From the NCBI GenBank assembly GCA_963922205.1, contig CAWUHX010000266.1:1-64000 (forward strand): DNA of 64,000 nt. The letters run 5' to 3'. A program made the position numbers and the translations under genes. The notes beneath the pieces were generated by a model that was not told where the DNA came from, ran no database searches, and worked only from the letters and a program-made list of their open reading frames with translations. Positions 31,067-64,000 of this stretch are shown piece after piece. Numbering within the stretch: the stretch's first letter is position 1; every line of letters starts with the position of its first letter. Source of the DNA: Romanomermis culicivorax (Eukaryota > Nematoda > Enoplea > Mermithida > Mermithidae).

Positions 31067-34000
31067 ATGAACACCTCAGAAATGCAAGTCAATCTGGATG
31101 GGCCGATTAACGCGTTGAGCGTTAATCGGCATGCAAATCGCGTCGTTGTCGCTGGTAGAAACCGTAAGTTGATCGTCTTTCTTCAGTTCGTCCTACTTAC
31201 TGTATATACATTTTAGTTTTGAAGGTTTATGAAATACACAACGATGGTTTGAAAGAAGAGAACAGCATTAAACCTGGAAAATTACCGGCTTTAAATTTGT
31301 CATGTCAAGACGTAGCGTGGAGTCTCTTGGAAGGTGAGTTTGGCACAACTTACTTGATACGTGCAGTACTGTACATATTGACCATTAAATGTAATTCGGG
31401 ATATGAAATACTACTATAGCCAAAAATCATCAGATTATAAACCGCCACCGCTAGAATGAGTTGCAGAATACTTATAAACTCAGGGTATCAGTTTGTACTC
31501 CAAATTATACCATACCAACTTCTAGAAAAAATGTAGTTTCGGGCTATAAATAGTCAAGCAAAAAAGTGTCGAAAACGAAAACGTCAAATTTTTCGGCTCT
31601 TCCCTATTCAGCAAGTGGAACGTCTTTTATAAGTATTGAATATTGAGTTTTTTTAGTGTCGAAGGAAGTTCCCGAATGAAAAAACTCGCGTCAGTTTAGA
31701 CTGCTAACGGTTTATTTACTGCTTAGTTACAATTTGTACTTTCTTGAGCGGAAAAGGAAAGTCTTTGTTACAGTTTTTCCATTTGCTACATATTTACATT
31801 CTGCGACTCTTGTATTTCTCATTGTTCTTTTATTGCTGTTATAGATCATGTCGTTGCATCGGCCGCCACCAACGGTGTAGTGGTCGTCTGGAACTTGGAC
31901 ACACAGTCAAAAAACAAAATAGGTATTTTTGAAAATTTCATTCTCATTAATGAGTCATGACTTGACTGATTTAATCGTTCAGAAAGAACATTTTCGGCTC
32001 ACAAAAGGACGGTAAATAAAGTTTCCTTCCACCCATCCGACGTTTATTGCATGATCAGTGGATCACAAGACGCTAAAATCAAAATTTACGATTTACGGGA
32101 GAAAGAGCCAGTTCTAACTTTTGACAAGTAAAGGCCGATTTTTGTATCATCTTCCGTTGAATCGAAATTATTGCTCTAAAAAGATCTCAAAAGCTATTAA
32201 TCTAGTCGTCTGTTGTGAATTTTTTTCAAAGTAATGGTAGTCATTAGTTATGTATACATTCACTATGCTGTCTTGGAATGATTCTGCTTCCAGCTGATCT
32301 TTAAGAATGGATTAATTCCCTTCCGAAATTGCGATCATTTTTGGATTTATAGGCTCCCAATGCTTTCCTGCAATGTCGAATTAATTTTCGAAATTTTATG
32401 AAAATTCATCCGTTCGTTTTTTGTTTTTAGCGGAACGGACAGTATCCGCGATTTACAATTTTCATGGCATAATTCGGCTATATTTGCTGCTGCTGACGAA
32501 GGTGGTAATATTAAATGTTGGGATTTGCGAACGACCGAACGCCCATCGAAAACTTTCACTGCCCATGGTGGTCCTGTTTTATCACTAGACTTCCATCCGA
32601 CTTTAAAGTCGTGGCTAGCCACTGGTAGTCGAGATAGGGTCATAAAAGTGAGTTTTTACTGAAATACAGTTGATAGAAGAGTGCTTCCTCTCACATGTTG
32701 CGGTCACAACTTGCGACAAATTTCTATAAATCGGGGCTGTGAGTAGTTATCAATTTAATGTATTATTTTACGTCGTTATACTGCTTCTTCTTTTTCAAGG
32801 TTTGGGATTGGCTATTGGAAAAACCATCTGTTGTGCATTGTGTTCAGACGACTGCGTCTGTTAACAAAATTAAATGGAGGCCAAACAGAGAATTTCACAT
32901 CGCCAGTTGTTCGATGGTTATCGATTGTTGCATCCACGTCTGGGACGTGAACAGACCATATATTCCTTTTGCAACGTTTGATGAGCACAAAGATGTCGCA
33001 ACAGGTCAGGTGACAGCTACAATTTTTGATTTCTCTTCATTTTCAATTTTTTATCTTTAGGAATAGCGTGGCTAAGTGACGCCCATCAATTTTTATCGTG
33101 CGGGAAAGATGGTTTGCTTATTCGCCACGACTTCAAATCCGCTATTCATCCTCTAGATTTAGCATCATCCGTCGGTATTAGCTTTTCTACATATGACCAG
33201 ATTGCTTTCGCAGGTAATCGACAATTTACGACTACATTCGGGAAATACAGTCGTTGAGTATTGAAGGAAATTGATATTGTCACAATAAAGTTAAAGTTGT
33301 CAAAAACGCCTTCTATTAAATAGTAGAAAAGTTTTGACTAATCTCGAATGCTCTCGTTAAAGTGACGATGAGAAGTAATACATACAGTACCCTTAATCGA
33401 ATTTATTAATGAATTGCGGCTATTCCAAAGGATCCCTTGATCTGTTTTCTAAATTTGTTACCTCACTCATTTGTATTACAGTTAGTAATGAAGCCAACAA
33501 AGCCGTCAATGCTTATCTTTCACCACGAAGTAGTGATTCTTCGAACATTTCTGGTAAAGCTAATACGTTACCAAATCTGAGCAAAATGCGAATGAGTTCA
33601 TCAACTAGTTCGATGCTAAAATCGGCCGACTTCTTCCGTCCGCCGACTAAAAGTTCTGTTTACATTATGAAGCCGGAACTAATTGGAAATGTATATAAAT
33701 TTCCGATTTCCAAACTCTTCAAACGATATGTTCGTGAATATTATAGCTTCCTGCATACGACGGATTTGTAGAATGCGCTTTACGCTATCGTATCTTTCCT
33801 AAATGTATTGTTGAAGCCTGTGAATATAATGCTCATGTTGCAGCTAGTGTGGGGAAAACCAACGTAAGATTTTTTAACCTTTTCATGAAACTTTTTTGCT
33901 GAACCATTCTCAATTCAGTTTCGTGTTCTAAAACTTTGAAACTTGCATAACATCGATTTAAAAAATTGAGAATTTTTATATTTACTTCAGTGTATAATAT

Positions 34001-37000
34001 TAATTACTCAGAATTTCGTCATATTGATATTTCTTGCGAAAAATGGGGACATATTTTCAAAATTGTTATCCGAAAGACTTGAATCATTTTTAGCATTTAC
34101 GTCACTAAGTATCGAGCAAGTTTACAATTGATTTGAAATTTCTTTATTGAAAGGAGATCAAACGTTAAACAGTCCTTCCTTTGGTGACATGATTCCAAAT
34201 CCTGGCTATCAAAATTGAAGTTTCAAACTTTGAACCTAATCGATTGAGAAACTCACTTCATCAGATGATTCATAAGTGTGCTGATTTTTGTCGATATGAA
34301 GTGTCAATTCGCGTGCCTTTCGGAGCAATTTTCTGCTGCATTAATATAGATGGTTCACTGCTGAATGTATTTTCACCTTCTCATCCTGCGAGCCTTTATA
34401 TTCAGGTTTCTCGTACATGGCTGATCCTTCGCGACTTGATAGAATTGAACAGCACCGATGATTCGAAACACATAAATTGCAGCAGTTTAATCGACTATCC
34501 GGAGCATGGTGAGCATTGTAGAGCATTCGTTGTTTTTGTTGTATTCTTTTTTCATAGTCGCGTGTCTATGGAATCATTTTAAAATCTTGTTTGTTTTTTG
34601 AAACGTGAGGTATCAGAGTAACGATGAACCAGCCTGATTGCAACTTAAATTGGTGAATTTTTATGCAACTCTCCAGCCATCTGTGCTCATTCGCGTATCG
34701 TTTTAATTTTTGATCATTTTTTGCCCAGTTGAAAAGTCGTGTATATTTCATTCTAATATGCACGTTTTTTATTTATCCCATCTAATTGCTGGTTTCTTTT
34801 AAAAGCTTTATTAATTGAAATTATAAAAATAAGTAATGTTTTCGAAACCTTTTCACTATAATTAGTTTGATAAAAAATGTAAAAGCGTTAGCTCAATGTG
34901 CTTTACGATGTTAAAGTTCCATGCAGTGTGAACAAAAATGTGAAATAGTGCTTCCTTTCCAATTTTAAGATTTGTACAAGCACTTCTAGAAAACCAATCT
35001 ATAATTTCCTAGCATTCAAGAGCATCAGATCCTTGAAATTCTTATCTGAGCCAGGAAATAAAAAAATGGGATTTTATTTATTTGAAAATTTTGTTTTTTA
35101 TCGTGTTTTGATTTCGAATTTAATTTTTTTTGTATTTTCATTTGGAATTTTTAAATTTTTTCGAAATCTCGTGGAGATCGATGGTGATGGTAAACGACAT
35201 AGACGGATGACATTACGTTAGGATTCTACCGTTAGTCTGAAAAGCTTCAATTTTGTTGTAAAACTGAATTAAATGAATAAAAGAGAATATGAACATGAAA
35301 TATGAAAGAAAATATTTTTTCTTGTTTTGCAAAAGCACTTTTTAATCATGTAACAGTGTAAAATGAATAAATTTTATTCACTAGCCATATTTAGCCGTGG
35401 AACTAGTACGACAGCTGAGGTGCCGTTTTTCGACCTCGGTTTAAATGGCGTAACTCCACTGGGTTTAGTAGTCGGTCAAGCCGGTGGCGGCACGATCACC
35501 GAAACGGAAACCGAGGACGATTTTTTGGCAATGAACGCGGCGGCAGCTGCCTCGAATTTCGCGCCTCACCATTTCACTTATAAACACCCTTTCGCTATGG
35601 TCGCTACTGCCAACGACGACGCCACAAACGCCATGTTGAGCATGGAGTATTTCGACGGTAAATTTAGTCGCACGCGGATCGCTTCGGTGAACGCCAAAAA
35701 TCGACCCTACAATTTGCATTACCACGCTACGGGCGCCGACATGTTTTTCGGCGACGGCGATCTAACACGAATAATTTTCGATGATTTGGAACAAGAAAAG
35801 AAGTAATGCTTTGAGCTGAAAATGCATGGGAAAGCTTGACATTTCTAGCCCATGATTGTTGCGTGAACCACTTCGGTTTGGAACGCCTTTTCGACGTGTA
35901 ATATTTTCGCTTACATGATGTCACCTACAGAAAAATTCTGCTAATTCAATTCCTTAAGAGCGAATTTGAAATTTTAATCAGAATATGCTGTATGTTGACT
36001 ATATCGCATCATCAACGTCATTTTTGATTCCTTAGATCACTAATTTAATGTTGAATTAAAAATCTGAGGTGGAATTTTGCTGGGACAACGCCTACTCACC
36101 TCAAAAATCGCTCTGGAAAATCGAGTTATCTTGTCCAGGCAGTAGACCGCCCTGCACTATGGAACTATAGGAATGTAGTCTTTCTTGCATTACGTCGTCG
36201 AAACAAGTAGAAAATAGTAGAATAAAAATAACGAAAAAAATTTTAAATTGTGAGAAATTTTGGTAGTGACAACTTCTATCTCTTTTTTTGCTAAAAAGAG
36301 AAGTAGTTGATTGTACGCGTATATCATAAATTTTACCAATTTGAGTCTTATTGCAGGAAAATGTTGTACTTTATTTTGTGCAGTTTTTCAAGTTTGAAGT
36401 TAGATTTCAATGATTTGAATTGCATAATTACATGGGAATCCATCATGAAAGCGCACTAGTAATTATTTTATTATCATTTGATTAATACGGTACATAAATC
36501 TTATGAATTTATTCTTTCGTTATACACTTTGCGGTTACAGTAAGGTAGAACGTGTATGTCTGTTTTCAATATCGCGAACATCTTGCCAGATATTCTAGTG
36601 GTACAAATTTTTATACGTCTCTGAAGGCCAAAGAGTACGTTATCTGAAACTGCAGAACTTTTTTGTCTAATATTCTATATTCATCGCTTGCTCGTCAGAC
36701 TTTTCTTTTCTTAGAAATAGTCCGGAAACAGGTGGCGCTTGGAAACTGCAGCACGAAGCTTTCGAACCTAGACGGGCATTTCACCGCAACGCATTGAACA
36801 GTGGTGCAAGCGACAGTTCTTCAACTGGGGTTGCAACGACAACGACGACATCGCTTTCGCAGGGTCTACAAAATAATGAAAATAAAATGCTCGTGGAAGA
36901 AAAAGAACAGTCTGAAGAGAGCGAACCCCAAGATCAATTAATGATTAATACGACGGACATTGAAGAATATATTCGGCCGGCGCCATTTTTATGTCCTGAA

Positions 37001-38210
37001 TTGATTAAAGAATTGCTTCTTCATTTCGCAGAATTGGTAAACCTTAATACATACCACTGTTATTTTTGCGTGGAAGTACGCCATTACTATTGGACTATAA
37101 TTAGAATTTTATAGGGTGATCTACAGACATCGGTTTCTATGCTGCTGACTCTTGGGAAGTTCGCCGATAATCTTGTGGATGAAGAAATTCAGCAACAGTG
37201 GTTCAAGGGCTATATTGGTAAGATTGTTCTGTATTATATTTGTTTGGCCTAGAACCGAATCTACTTTTCATCGAACAGTTTTTTGCAGATATCACAAATA
37301 ATTTTATGTTACAGAATCGTTAAATCGTGAAAACATAGTTTTTAGATTCAATATTTTTTTTATATACATATGTCCATTTTCATAAATGTGTCTTTTGTAG
37401 AATTCCTTTTTTTATTTTAGAGCTTATGGATCGATTTCTCCTCCTCAATCCGACAGCTTTACTCATCAAGTACAATCCGTTAGCTGCCATTCAAACGTTG
37501 AGTCAAAGATCAACTATATTCAATTTAGCCTGCTCGAAATGCCAAAAACAAAGTCAAAAGAATTGTTGGTGGTGCCAGAAGTGCAAATCGTTTACCAACA
37601 GATGCATTATTTGGTAATTTTGTTGTCAATTTTTCACCTTTGAATATACTGGTCATTGCCTTGTAGAAATCATCGAAAATTATTTAATTGCGCTCAAACT
37701 TTGACCAAAAACGTAGCGGGGAGTTAATTAACCAAATTAGTGTTTGCCGAAGAAATTTTTGCAATTTCTCTGAGCTTGGTTTCAATGTTACATTATTTTA
37801 CAAGCCTACGAGTACTTTTTTATTTCTGATTGACCATTATATAAAGGTAGTTGATTTTTTTCAAGGCTTTCGAATAACTCGAAAATTCATAAAATAATAT
37901 TCGTAGCAGCCAATTTTGATGCCATGGCAAAATTATGATTGTCTTGAATTTTTCTTCAAAGCATTTTGGTGATGTTCGTTTTTGGTTCAAAATACCATTC
38001 GGCCCATTAACTCCTGACCATCTTCCATCGACTCATCATATTTCTGCATGACATTTTGATTTTTTTAGTAGTCAAGTTGTCCGAGGTCTTTTCGTAACTT
38101 GCCATGGTTGCGGTCACGGTGGTCATTTGAGTCATTTGAAAAGCTGGTTCGTTCAAAGTGAATTTTGTCCTTCCGGCTGCGGTCATCGGTGCGAATTCGG
38201 CGAGGGTTGA
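31067..38210 (+). CDS. WDR24: WDR24, GATOR2 complex subunit
   Basis: Fifteen exons: 31067-31163, 31217-31333, 31845-31922, 31983-32127, 32431-32647, 32800-33004, 33061-33213, 33482-33690, 33747-33863, 34406-34508, 35385-35802, 36715-37036, 37115-37217, 37421-37613, 38069-38210; all GT-AG with matching phases, 872 aa (human 790). The N-terminal WD40 propeller covers exons 1-7 (NRVVVAGRN, LNLSCQDVAW, KRTVNKVSFHP, IRDLQFS, SCSMVIDCCIHVWDVNRP). An Ala/Gly/Thr-rich linker fills exon 11. The C-terminus carries paired Cys/His zinc sites (CSKC, CWWC, CHGCGHGGH, CPSGCGHRC) that match the family's RING-type end. Family knowledge: with MIOS, WDR59, SEH1 and SEC13 it forms GATOR2, which opposes GATOR1 and so activates mTORC1 on lysosomes in response to amino acids. 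The exon 8 to 9 junction uses a 56-nt intron. Introns of 300-900 nt (exons 3, 5, 10, 11, 12, 15) hold nothing recognisable. Confidence 0.97.
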
Positions 38211-38286
38211 ATTATACGGTTCTGTTTATGGTAAACAAAGTTTGCCACTTTATGTACAGGTTTTCAACATTTTTCTATTTGATGTG

Positions 38287-38292
38287 AATAAA
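38287..38292 (+). terminator. Polyadenylation signal of WDR24
   Basis: AATAAA 77 nt after the WDR24 stop codon. Confidence 0.65.
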
Positions 38293-39244
38293 CTTTTAGT
38301 TTTTTCAATTCTACTTGAATGAAAAATCGAGTGGTCGATTAGACACTATTTCAGTATAATAAATGTAATTTACAAAGGTAAGTTTTATAAAAATTTTTTA
38401 CATTCGGCGATGTTCGTAAGAAAGTCCTACTTTTGTTGAGAGACTGGCTCTTTTTTAAATGCCGTGGAAGTGAATTGTGAGTTTTTTCGGGGATTTTTCT
38501 GACGCTGGGCTAACTATTAACTTGTATGAGTTCCAGACTGCCCCTAATTCGATTTCGAATTTTTTTATATCGGCAATTTTTTCGCGGTCTATTGTATGAT
38601 AAACGTGCTCAGAATTCTTCCTTTTGATTTTCAGGCTGGAATCGCTTAGTGCGTAAGCGTGTTATGCTAGTGCAACCTCTGTTATTTTTTACCCCCAATT
38701 ATCTCGCTTGAGAATACTAGTTCATACATGTTTGAAGTCCTGCTGCCCAGCAGATTTAACATGACCTGGAGCATTATTAGTATCTTTGATAAAAAATTAA
38801 TTTTCATCGCTTTTTTCAACGAACTCAAGCGTTGTCTCTAGCTCTGCACATATACGACTGACTTCAAATTTTGGCTGCTTAACGTTCTTAGGGATCATTT
38901 ACTACTACATCATCCTGCTTACCTATGTGTTGACGAATTGTTGAGTTTCGATCCAAACATTTTCGGAAGAAAAATCATCGATTTTTTTCGAAAGACATCG
39001 AAAAACAAGCTTAAATGCGTAGTTTTTCTAAAATTATCGCCTTTTAGGCGCGAGGCACTTGAAGGTTAGACAATTGAATTTTTGAATTTTGTCGCCCAAA
39101 GTCTCATGTTATTTTAGTTGGCCAATGTTGGAATTCCATAAGAATGTCTCACTAGGTCACCAAGACATATGAACGCTGCCTAGGTCACTTGTTCTAATTA
39201 AATGTTGAATTGTGTGATCAGATATGCTGAAAGAAAAATTTCAA

Positions 39245-39550
39245 TGTGGTACTGTTTTTTTCTGCACAATGCAGACTTTTAAGGCTTTGTGCAGAATTTT
39301 TTTTTGTGATTTCTGCACTGGTGCAGAATTTTTTGAGTCGTGTGTTTGATCACATCGGATACAGAAGAGATGCATTTTGGTGCATTTTAGAAGGTCATAA
39401 TCTCATAATTTTCCCGCGCTTCGCGCCGGTTATACCTATAATAAGCATTATTATTTATTTCCTAGCTCGGGTGCAGCTCCTAGCATGTCTACCTTCACCT
39501 ATAATTAAATCTTTAATAGTTTTCATCATCTCAAATGTATTATCTCATGT
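39245..39550 (+). repeat. CTGCAC-word element with GCGC hairpin
   Basis: TACTGTTTTTTTCTGCAC end, then GTGCAGAATTTTT and TTTCTGCACTGGTGCAGAA, then GTGTTTGATCAC and the hairpin CCCGCGCTTCGCGCCGG (39413-39429), then a tail matching 16920-17030 inverted. The first 90 bp match 29985-30065 closely. Confidence 0.7.
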
Positions 39551-39896
39551 TTATTGGTAATCTTCAATATTTTATCTTGATATTTAATGAAGATTCACAT
39601 TTGTTCCTTGACACATTTGTTTTGAGAAAGATGAATACGTGAAGTCTGTACACTTTTGGAAACGATTATTTCTTTCTTAACGTAAAATCAATCGAAAAGC
39701 TTCATGGAAGTAGTTTCCGTAAATTTATTCTCTTCTTACTCATATCTTTTCGGCCAAGTTTATGAGCGTTTGGGAATAAATTACTGATTTTAAAATTTTT
39801 CAAATAAAAAAATTCTAAAAATAACGATTTTTGAACACAAAATTCGAATCTAATTTTTGAAATAAATGTTTGGAAAATTGATTTTCCAGCGTCGCA

Positions 39897-40272
39897 GAAA
39901 ACCCAAAAAAATTTTCCGGCGCTTCGCGCTGGAGAGATCAATATCTTTTTTGAGCTCTCACTTGTCATCATAGAGGTCTTGACCGTCGATTTCTCATGTA
40001 ATTCAAAGTCATTATGCTCTTGGATAGTTTGCTGGAAAATTTGTTTCACCATGCTTGTAGATTAGATATCGATCAAACTCAAAAATTTCAAATCTTTCCT
40101 CAATTTTAATGAATTAAAAGCTCTAAAAACACCATAAGGTTTGAAAAAGCTCAAAAATACATAAATAAAGCGTCTAAGAATATTTTTAAGCGAAAAACGA
40201 CTTCGGGAAAATGGGGAAACTAACTTTGACCCCTTCCTCTATTTGGGGAAAAGGCTCAGGGGAAAAACAGTG
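39897..40272 (+). repeat. Direct repeat of 1-391
   Basis: Starts at CCGGCGCTTCGCGCTGG (39916-39932) and runs through shared words TTTCTCATGTAATTC, GTCATTATGCT and TAAATAAAGCGTCT to an A-run and CAGTG near 40272. Here the terminal word is CCTCTATTTGGGGAAA, decayed from the palindrome of the first copy. Confidence 0.75.
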
Positions 40273-40645
40273 GTAACAGGAGAAAACCGCAGTGCAGAAA
40301 TTTTTTTTTGACTTTTCTGCACTGAGCAGATAGACGGGTGCACAAAAAACACTGCAATGTGGGAATGTTTGGTATACATGTATAAAACAGCTCTTGTAGC
40401 TTTCTGGAGTGAAAATTTTAGTCAGACAAGGCAAGCGATGAAGTCGCTGCTCGACCAACGTTATTGAAAAAATGCTTTTTCCATGGTAAATTTGAAAAAT
40501 TGACGATGAAGAGTCAAATTTTTGATAATTACATCAATATGTTTGAAATTGGCATATGTCAAGAAAAAAACTTTTGTTGCAAAAAATAAGAATTTCCGAA
40601 TAATGTGCTCCTAGGAGGAAAAATATCAGCTATTTTCATTAACTA

Positions 40646-41399
40646 TACAGGTTGAGCCAAAAAAAGTCGACCTGGGCTGACTTTCATAACTTTCGAACGG
40701 ATGAAGCTTTTATAATGCGGATTGCTGCATTAGAATGCCCTGTTTGTCTTTGTTACTAGGGCCAAATTTTATGCTACTAGCTTGTATGGTTAGTGCACAA
40801 ACAGAAATTTTGTAAAAGTAGTCATTTTTCAAAAAACAAAAGTTGTGAAATCAACGTAAAAGCTGTCGTATTGTGAAAAAAGGTTTTGTGAAGCTGTTTA
40901 CACACAATAATACTTTAAAAATCACCCAGAGTTGTAAGTTACACGTAATTTTAAGTCAGCAACTTCTTGTTTCAATATGGGCGAAATTTCGCCAAAATCA
41001 AGAGTTTTTGTTTTTAAATTGGAAAAAAGCAAAATTATAGCAAAATCAATTCTGTCATTGACCAGGTCGAAAAACGATTAAAATTATTGGTGAAACAGAA
41101 AGTAGGGCGCATTAAAACGGCTCTCTTGTAGTTTCTAGCTTATATGGTTCTTATGATTGGATCTATTGTGCTTTTCTGCTGTAAAACATGTTGATTTTGT
41201 TAATTTTTGAATATTTATTTGCAAAAAATTCGATGTTTAGTATTTTTAATTCTAGTCAGCCGCGCAATCTAGCTGAAACTTTGCAGTTTTGATGCCAAAT
41301 ATTTGATTTATCGACGACAGGTAACCGCATTAAAAAAGGTTCACACTTTTGGAAGCTATGAAAGTCAGTACCGGTCGCCTTTTTTTGGCTCACCCTGTA
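40646..41399. mobile_element. Mariner-like MITE
   Basis: Ends TACAGGTTGAGCCAAAAAAA and TTTTTTTGGCTCACCCTGTA are inverted with few mismatches, followed inside by CTGACTTTCATA and TATGAAAGTCAG. TA on both sides (40644-40645, 41400-41401) fits Tc1/mariner target duplication. The interior has no transposase frame. Confidence 0.8.
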
Positions 41400-41784
41400 T
41401 AACCAAAATACCAAAGATCACTGATTAACATCCGATAGTGTTATCTTAGGTGCAGAGAACTCCAAAGGTTGTTTGATAATTGAATGAAGACATGCTGGCA
41501 GCCATGGCTGAGCTGAGCTATGGGAAAATTTTTGAATAGAAAATTGGCCGAAAAATTTTAACTTTATTAAGGCAATCAGAATGTGGGTTTTTGATTTTTC
41601 CCCTTTTCCAAATAGAGGAACAAACTGGGTAATGAGATTTCTAGGATTCCATGTGCGAGTGTGCCTACTAGTATGCTTACGATGTCATCCCCACGTAATT
41701 TTTAGATTAGCTTATCTGTTAACCTGTCACAATATTTTTTTGTGTGTTTATCAACAAATAATGAACGACCGTTTCTCTCAAGCA

Positions 41785-41857
41785 TAACATGTAACGGAGC
41801 TCCGAGGTCTGGAGGGGGGGGGGTTCCCATAGCACTTCCCCCCCAATTACATGTATG
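41785..41857. mobile_element. 73-bp G-run mini-insertion with a 10-bp duplication
   Basis: CTCTCAAGCA occurs at 41775-41784 and again at 41858-41867, exactly flanking a 73-bp insert with inner inverted ends ACATGTAA and TTACATGT and runs of G and C. Its CATACATGTAATTGGGG end resembles CATACCTGTAATTAGGGG at about 25961-25980, so it belongs with the G-run elements there. Confidence 0.75.
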
Positions 41858-41871
41858 CTCTCAAGCAATAC

Positions 41872-42236
41872 CTATTCATTCATTTTTTCTATTGATCCCA
41901 AGGTTTTGTCAATGAGAGTCTTCCAGCCAGTGATGTGCGCGTAGTTCTGTATTGATTTTGCTCGATGAACGTGTTTAGTAGCGTAGACTCTGTTCTGCAC
42001 GATTTTTCTTCTACATGCTTCTGTAGCATGCCGGCAACATCCACTCGAGATACCTCTCGCGCCCACTCATTAGCATCCGTTTTTCCGATTAGATTATGCC
42101 CCTCGTAGTTTTCATTCATAGAAACCTGCGGATGTGTGGCCAAGAATGCCAGCTCCATCGAATCAGACTCCTCTAGGGTTTTTGTAGAGCGTTGAGATAA
42201 TGGATTTTTCTCATTAGCTGCAGAGTTCCAATTCAA
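41872..42236 (-). pseudogene. IFT57-like gene fragment, frameshifted
   Basis: On the - strand one frame (42236 to about 42050) reads SMELAFL, then SMNENYEG, then KTDANEWAREVSRV. This aligns with the IFT57 segment around its DAAEWSLEVERV motif. The similarity then continues in the next frame to 41872 (HRAKSIQN, ITGWKTLIDKTLGSIEKMNE), corresponding to the coiled-coil part that follows in IFT57. So a frameshift splits the match, the N-terminal domain and C-terminal end are missing and no introns are seen. Family knowledge: IFT57 is a subunit of intraflagellar transport complex B in cilia. It lies 280 bp upstream of NF1 in divergent orientation, next to a mini-insertion. Recognised from memory of the family, so moderately sure. 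Confidence 0.6.
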
Positions 42237-42515
42237 CTACGAATTGGCTTCCTAATAACCGACGCTAATCATGTCTTTTTCGGAAAATAATTGCAATTTA
42301 TCCATCTCTAGATGTGGGTAGATGACGATAAAAAAACCTCCGTTGGCTAGTTTCAGTTCACACAAAAAATTATTTTTCATTTCTAGATTACGGTAGATTG
42401 GTGATTTAGCCTTTTATATTGAAAAAGATGAACTGATTGTATACTGTAGCGTCGCGTTCGAATATATGATCGAGCTGGCCGATTCGAATAATAACTCGAA
42501 AATTGACAGCACGGT

Positions 42516-64000
<21,485 letters not shown>

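Larger units (their letters stand above)
38293..41784. other. Intergenic region WDR24-NF1
   Basis: 38300-39230 is AT-rich and featureless. Then a CTGCAC-word element with hairpin (39245-39550), the direct repeat of the window's left end (39897-40272), a CTGCAC-word piece in reverse (40284-40360) and a mariner-like MITE (40646-41399). No gene seen before the IFT57-like fragment. Confidence 0.7.

Noticed and set aside
35033-35221. Open frame in WDR24 intron 10
   Set aside because: AT-rich, Phe-rich, no splice partners in phase; the junction from 34508 to 35385 fits WDR24 without it.

Overview
The window is animal nuclear DNA: AT-rich, intron-rich, and packed with short non-autonomous transposons. 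Introns have GT-AG borders and the small ones cluster at about 53-64 nt. The gene set (XBP1 with a 23-nt IRE1 intron, Pelota, a PP1-like phosphatase, WDR24, neurofibromin) fits an arthropod, most likely an insect. A hemipteran or scale insect is only a guess from general impression.

Layout, left to right. (1) XBP1, + strand, 960-5979, three conventional exons plus the cytoplasmically spliced IRE1 intron. (2) Pelota, - strand, 13904-8148, six exons, with a transposon-filled intron 5. (3) A divergent PP1-type Ser/Thr phosphatase, + strand, 18237-24082, twelve small exons with one non-canonical 3' splice site. (4) A small two-exon gene resembling MPLKIP/TTDN1, 30319-30921. (5) WDR24 of the GATOR2 complex, 31067-38210, fifteen exons. 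(6) A frameshifted fragment of an IFT57-like gene, - strand, 42236-41872. (7) NF1/neurofibromin, + strand, from 42516 and running off the right edge. About 53 exons are resolved here, covering the RasGAP domain, the Sec14-PH module and much of the C-terminal helical repeat region. Exon boundaries were checked by splice signals, phase continuity and protein family conservation.

The genes do not form a pathway. They are ordinary single-copy genes of the unfolded protein response (XBP1), ribosome rescue (Pelota), phosphatase signalling, mTORC1 nutrient sensing (WDR24) and Ras control (NF1).

The spaces between and inside the genes hold at least eight families of small transposons. These include a hAT-type MITE family with 8-bp target duplications (five copies plus a nested relative), and giant foldback elements whose ends are tandem arrays of a 15-nt unit (three copies, 9-bp duplications). 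There are also TTAA-flanked, mariner-like and Mutator-like elements, and G-run elements. The most unusual pattern is a set of elements that share a CACTGTTTTTT-type end and AT-rich spacer but carry different short palindromic words, each word repeated several times within its own copy.
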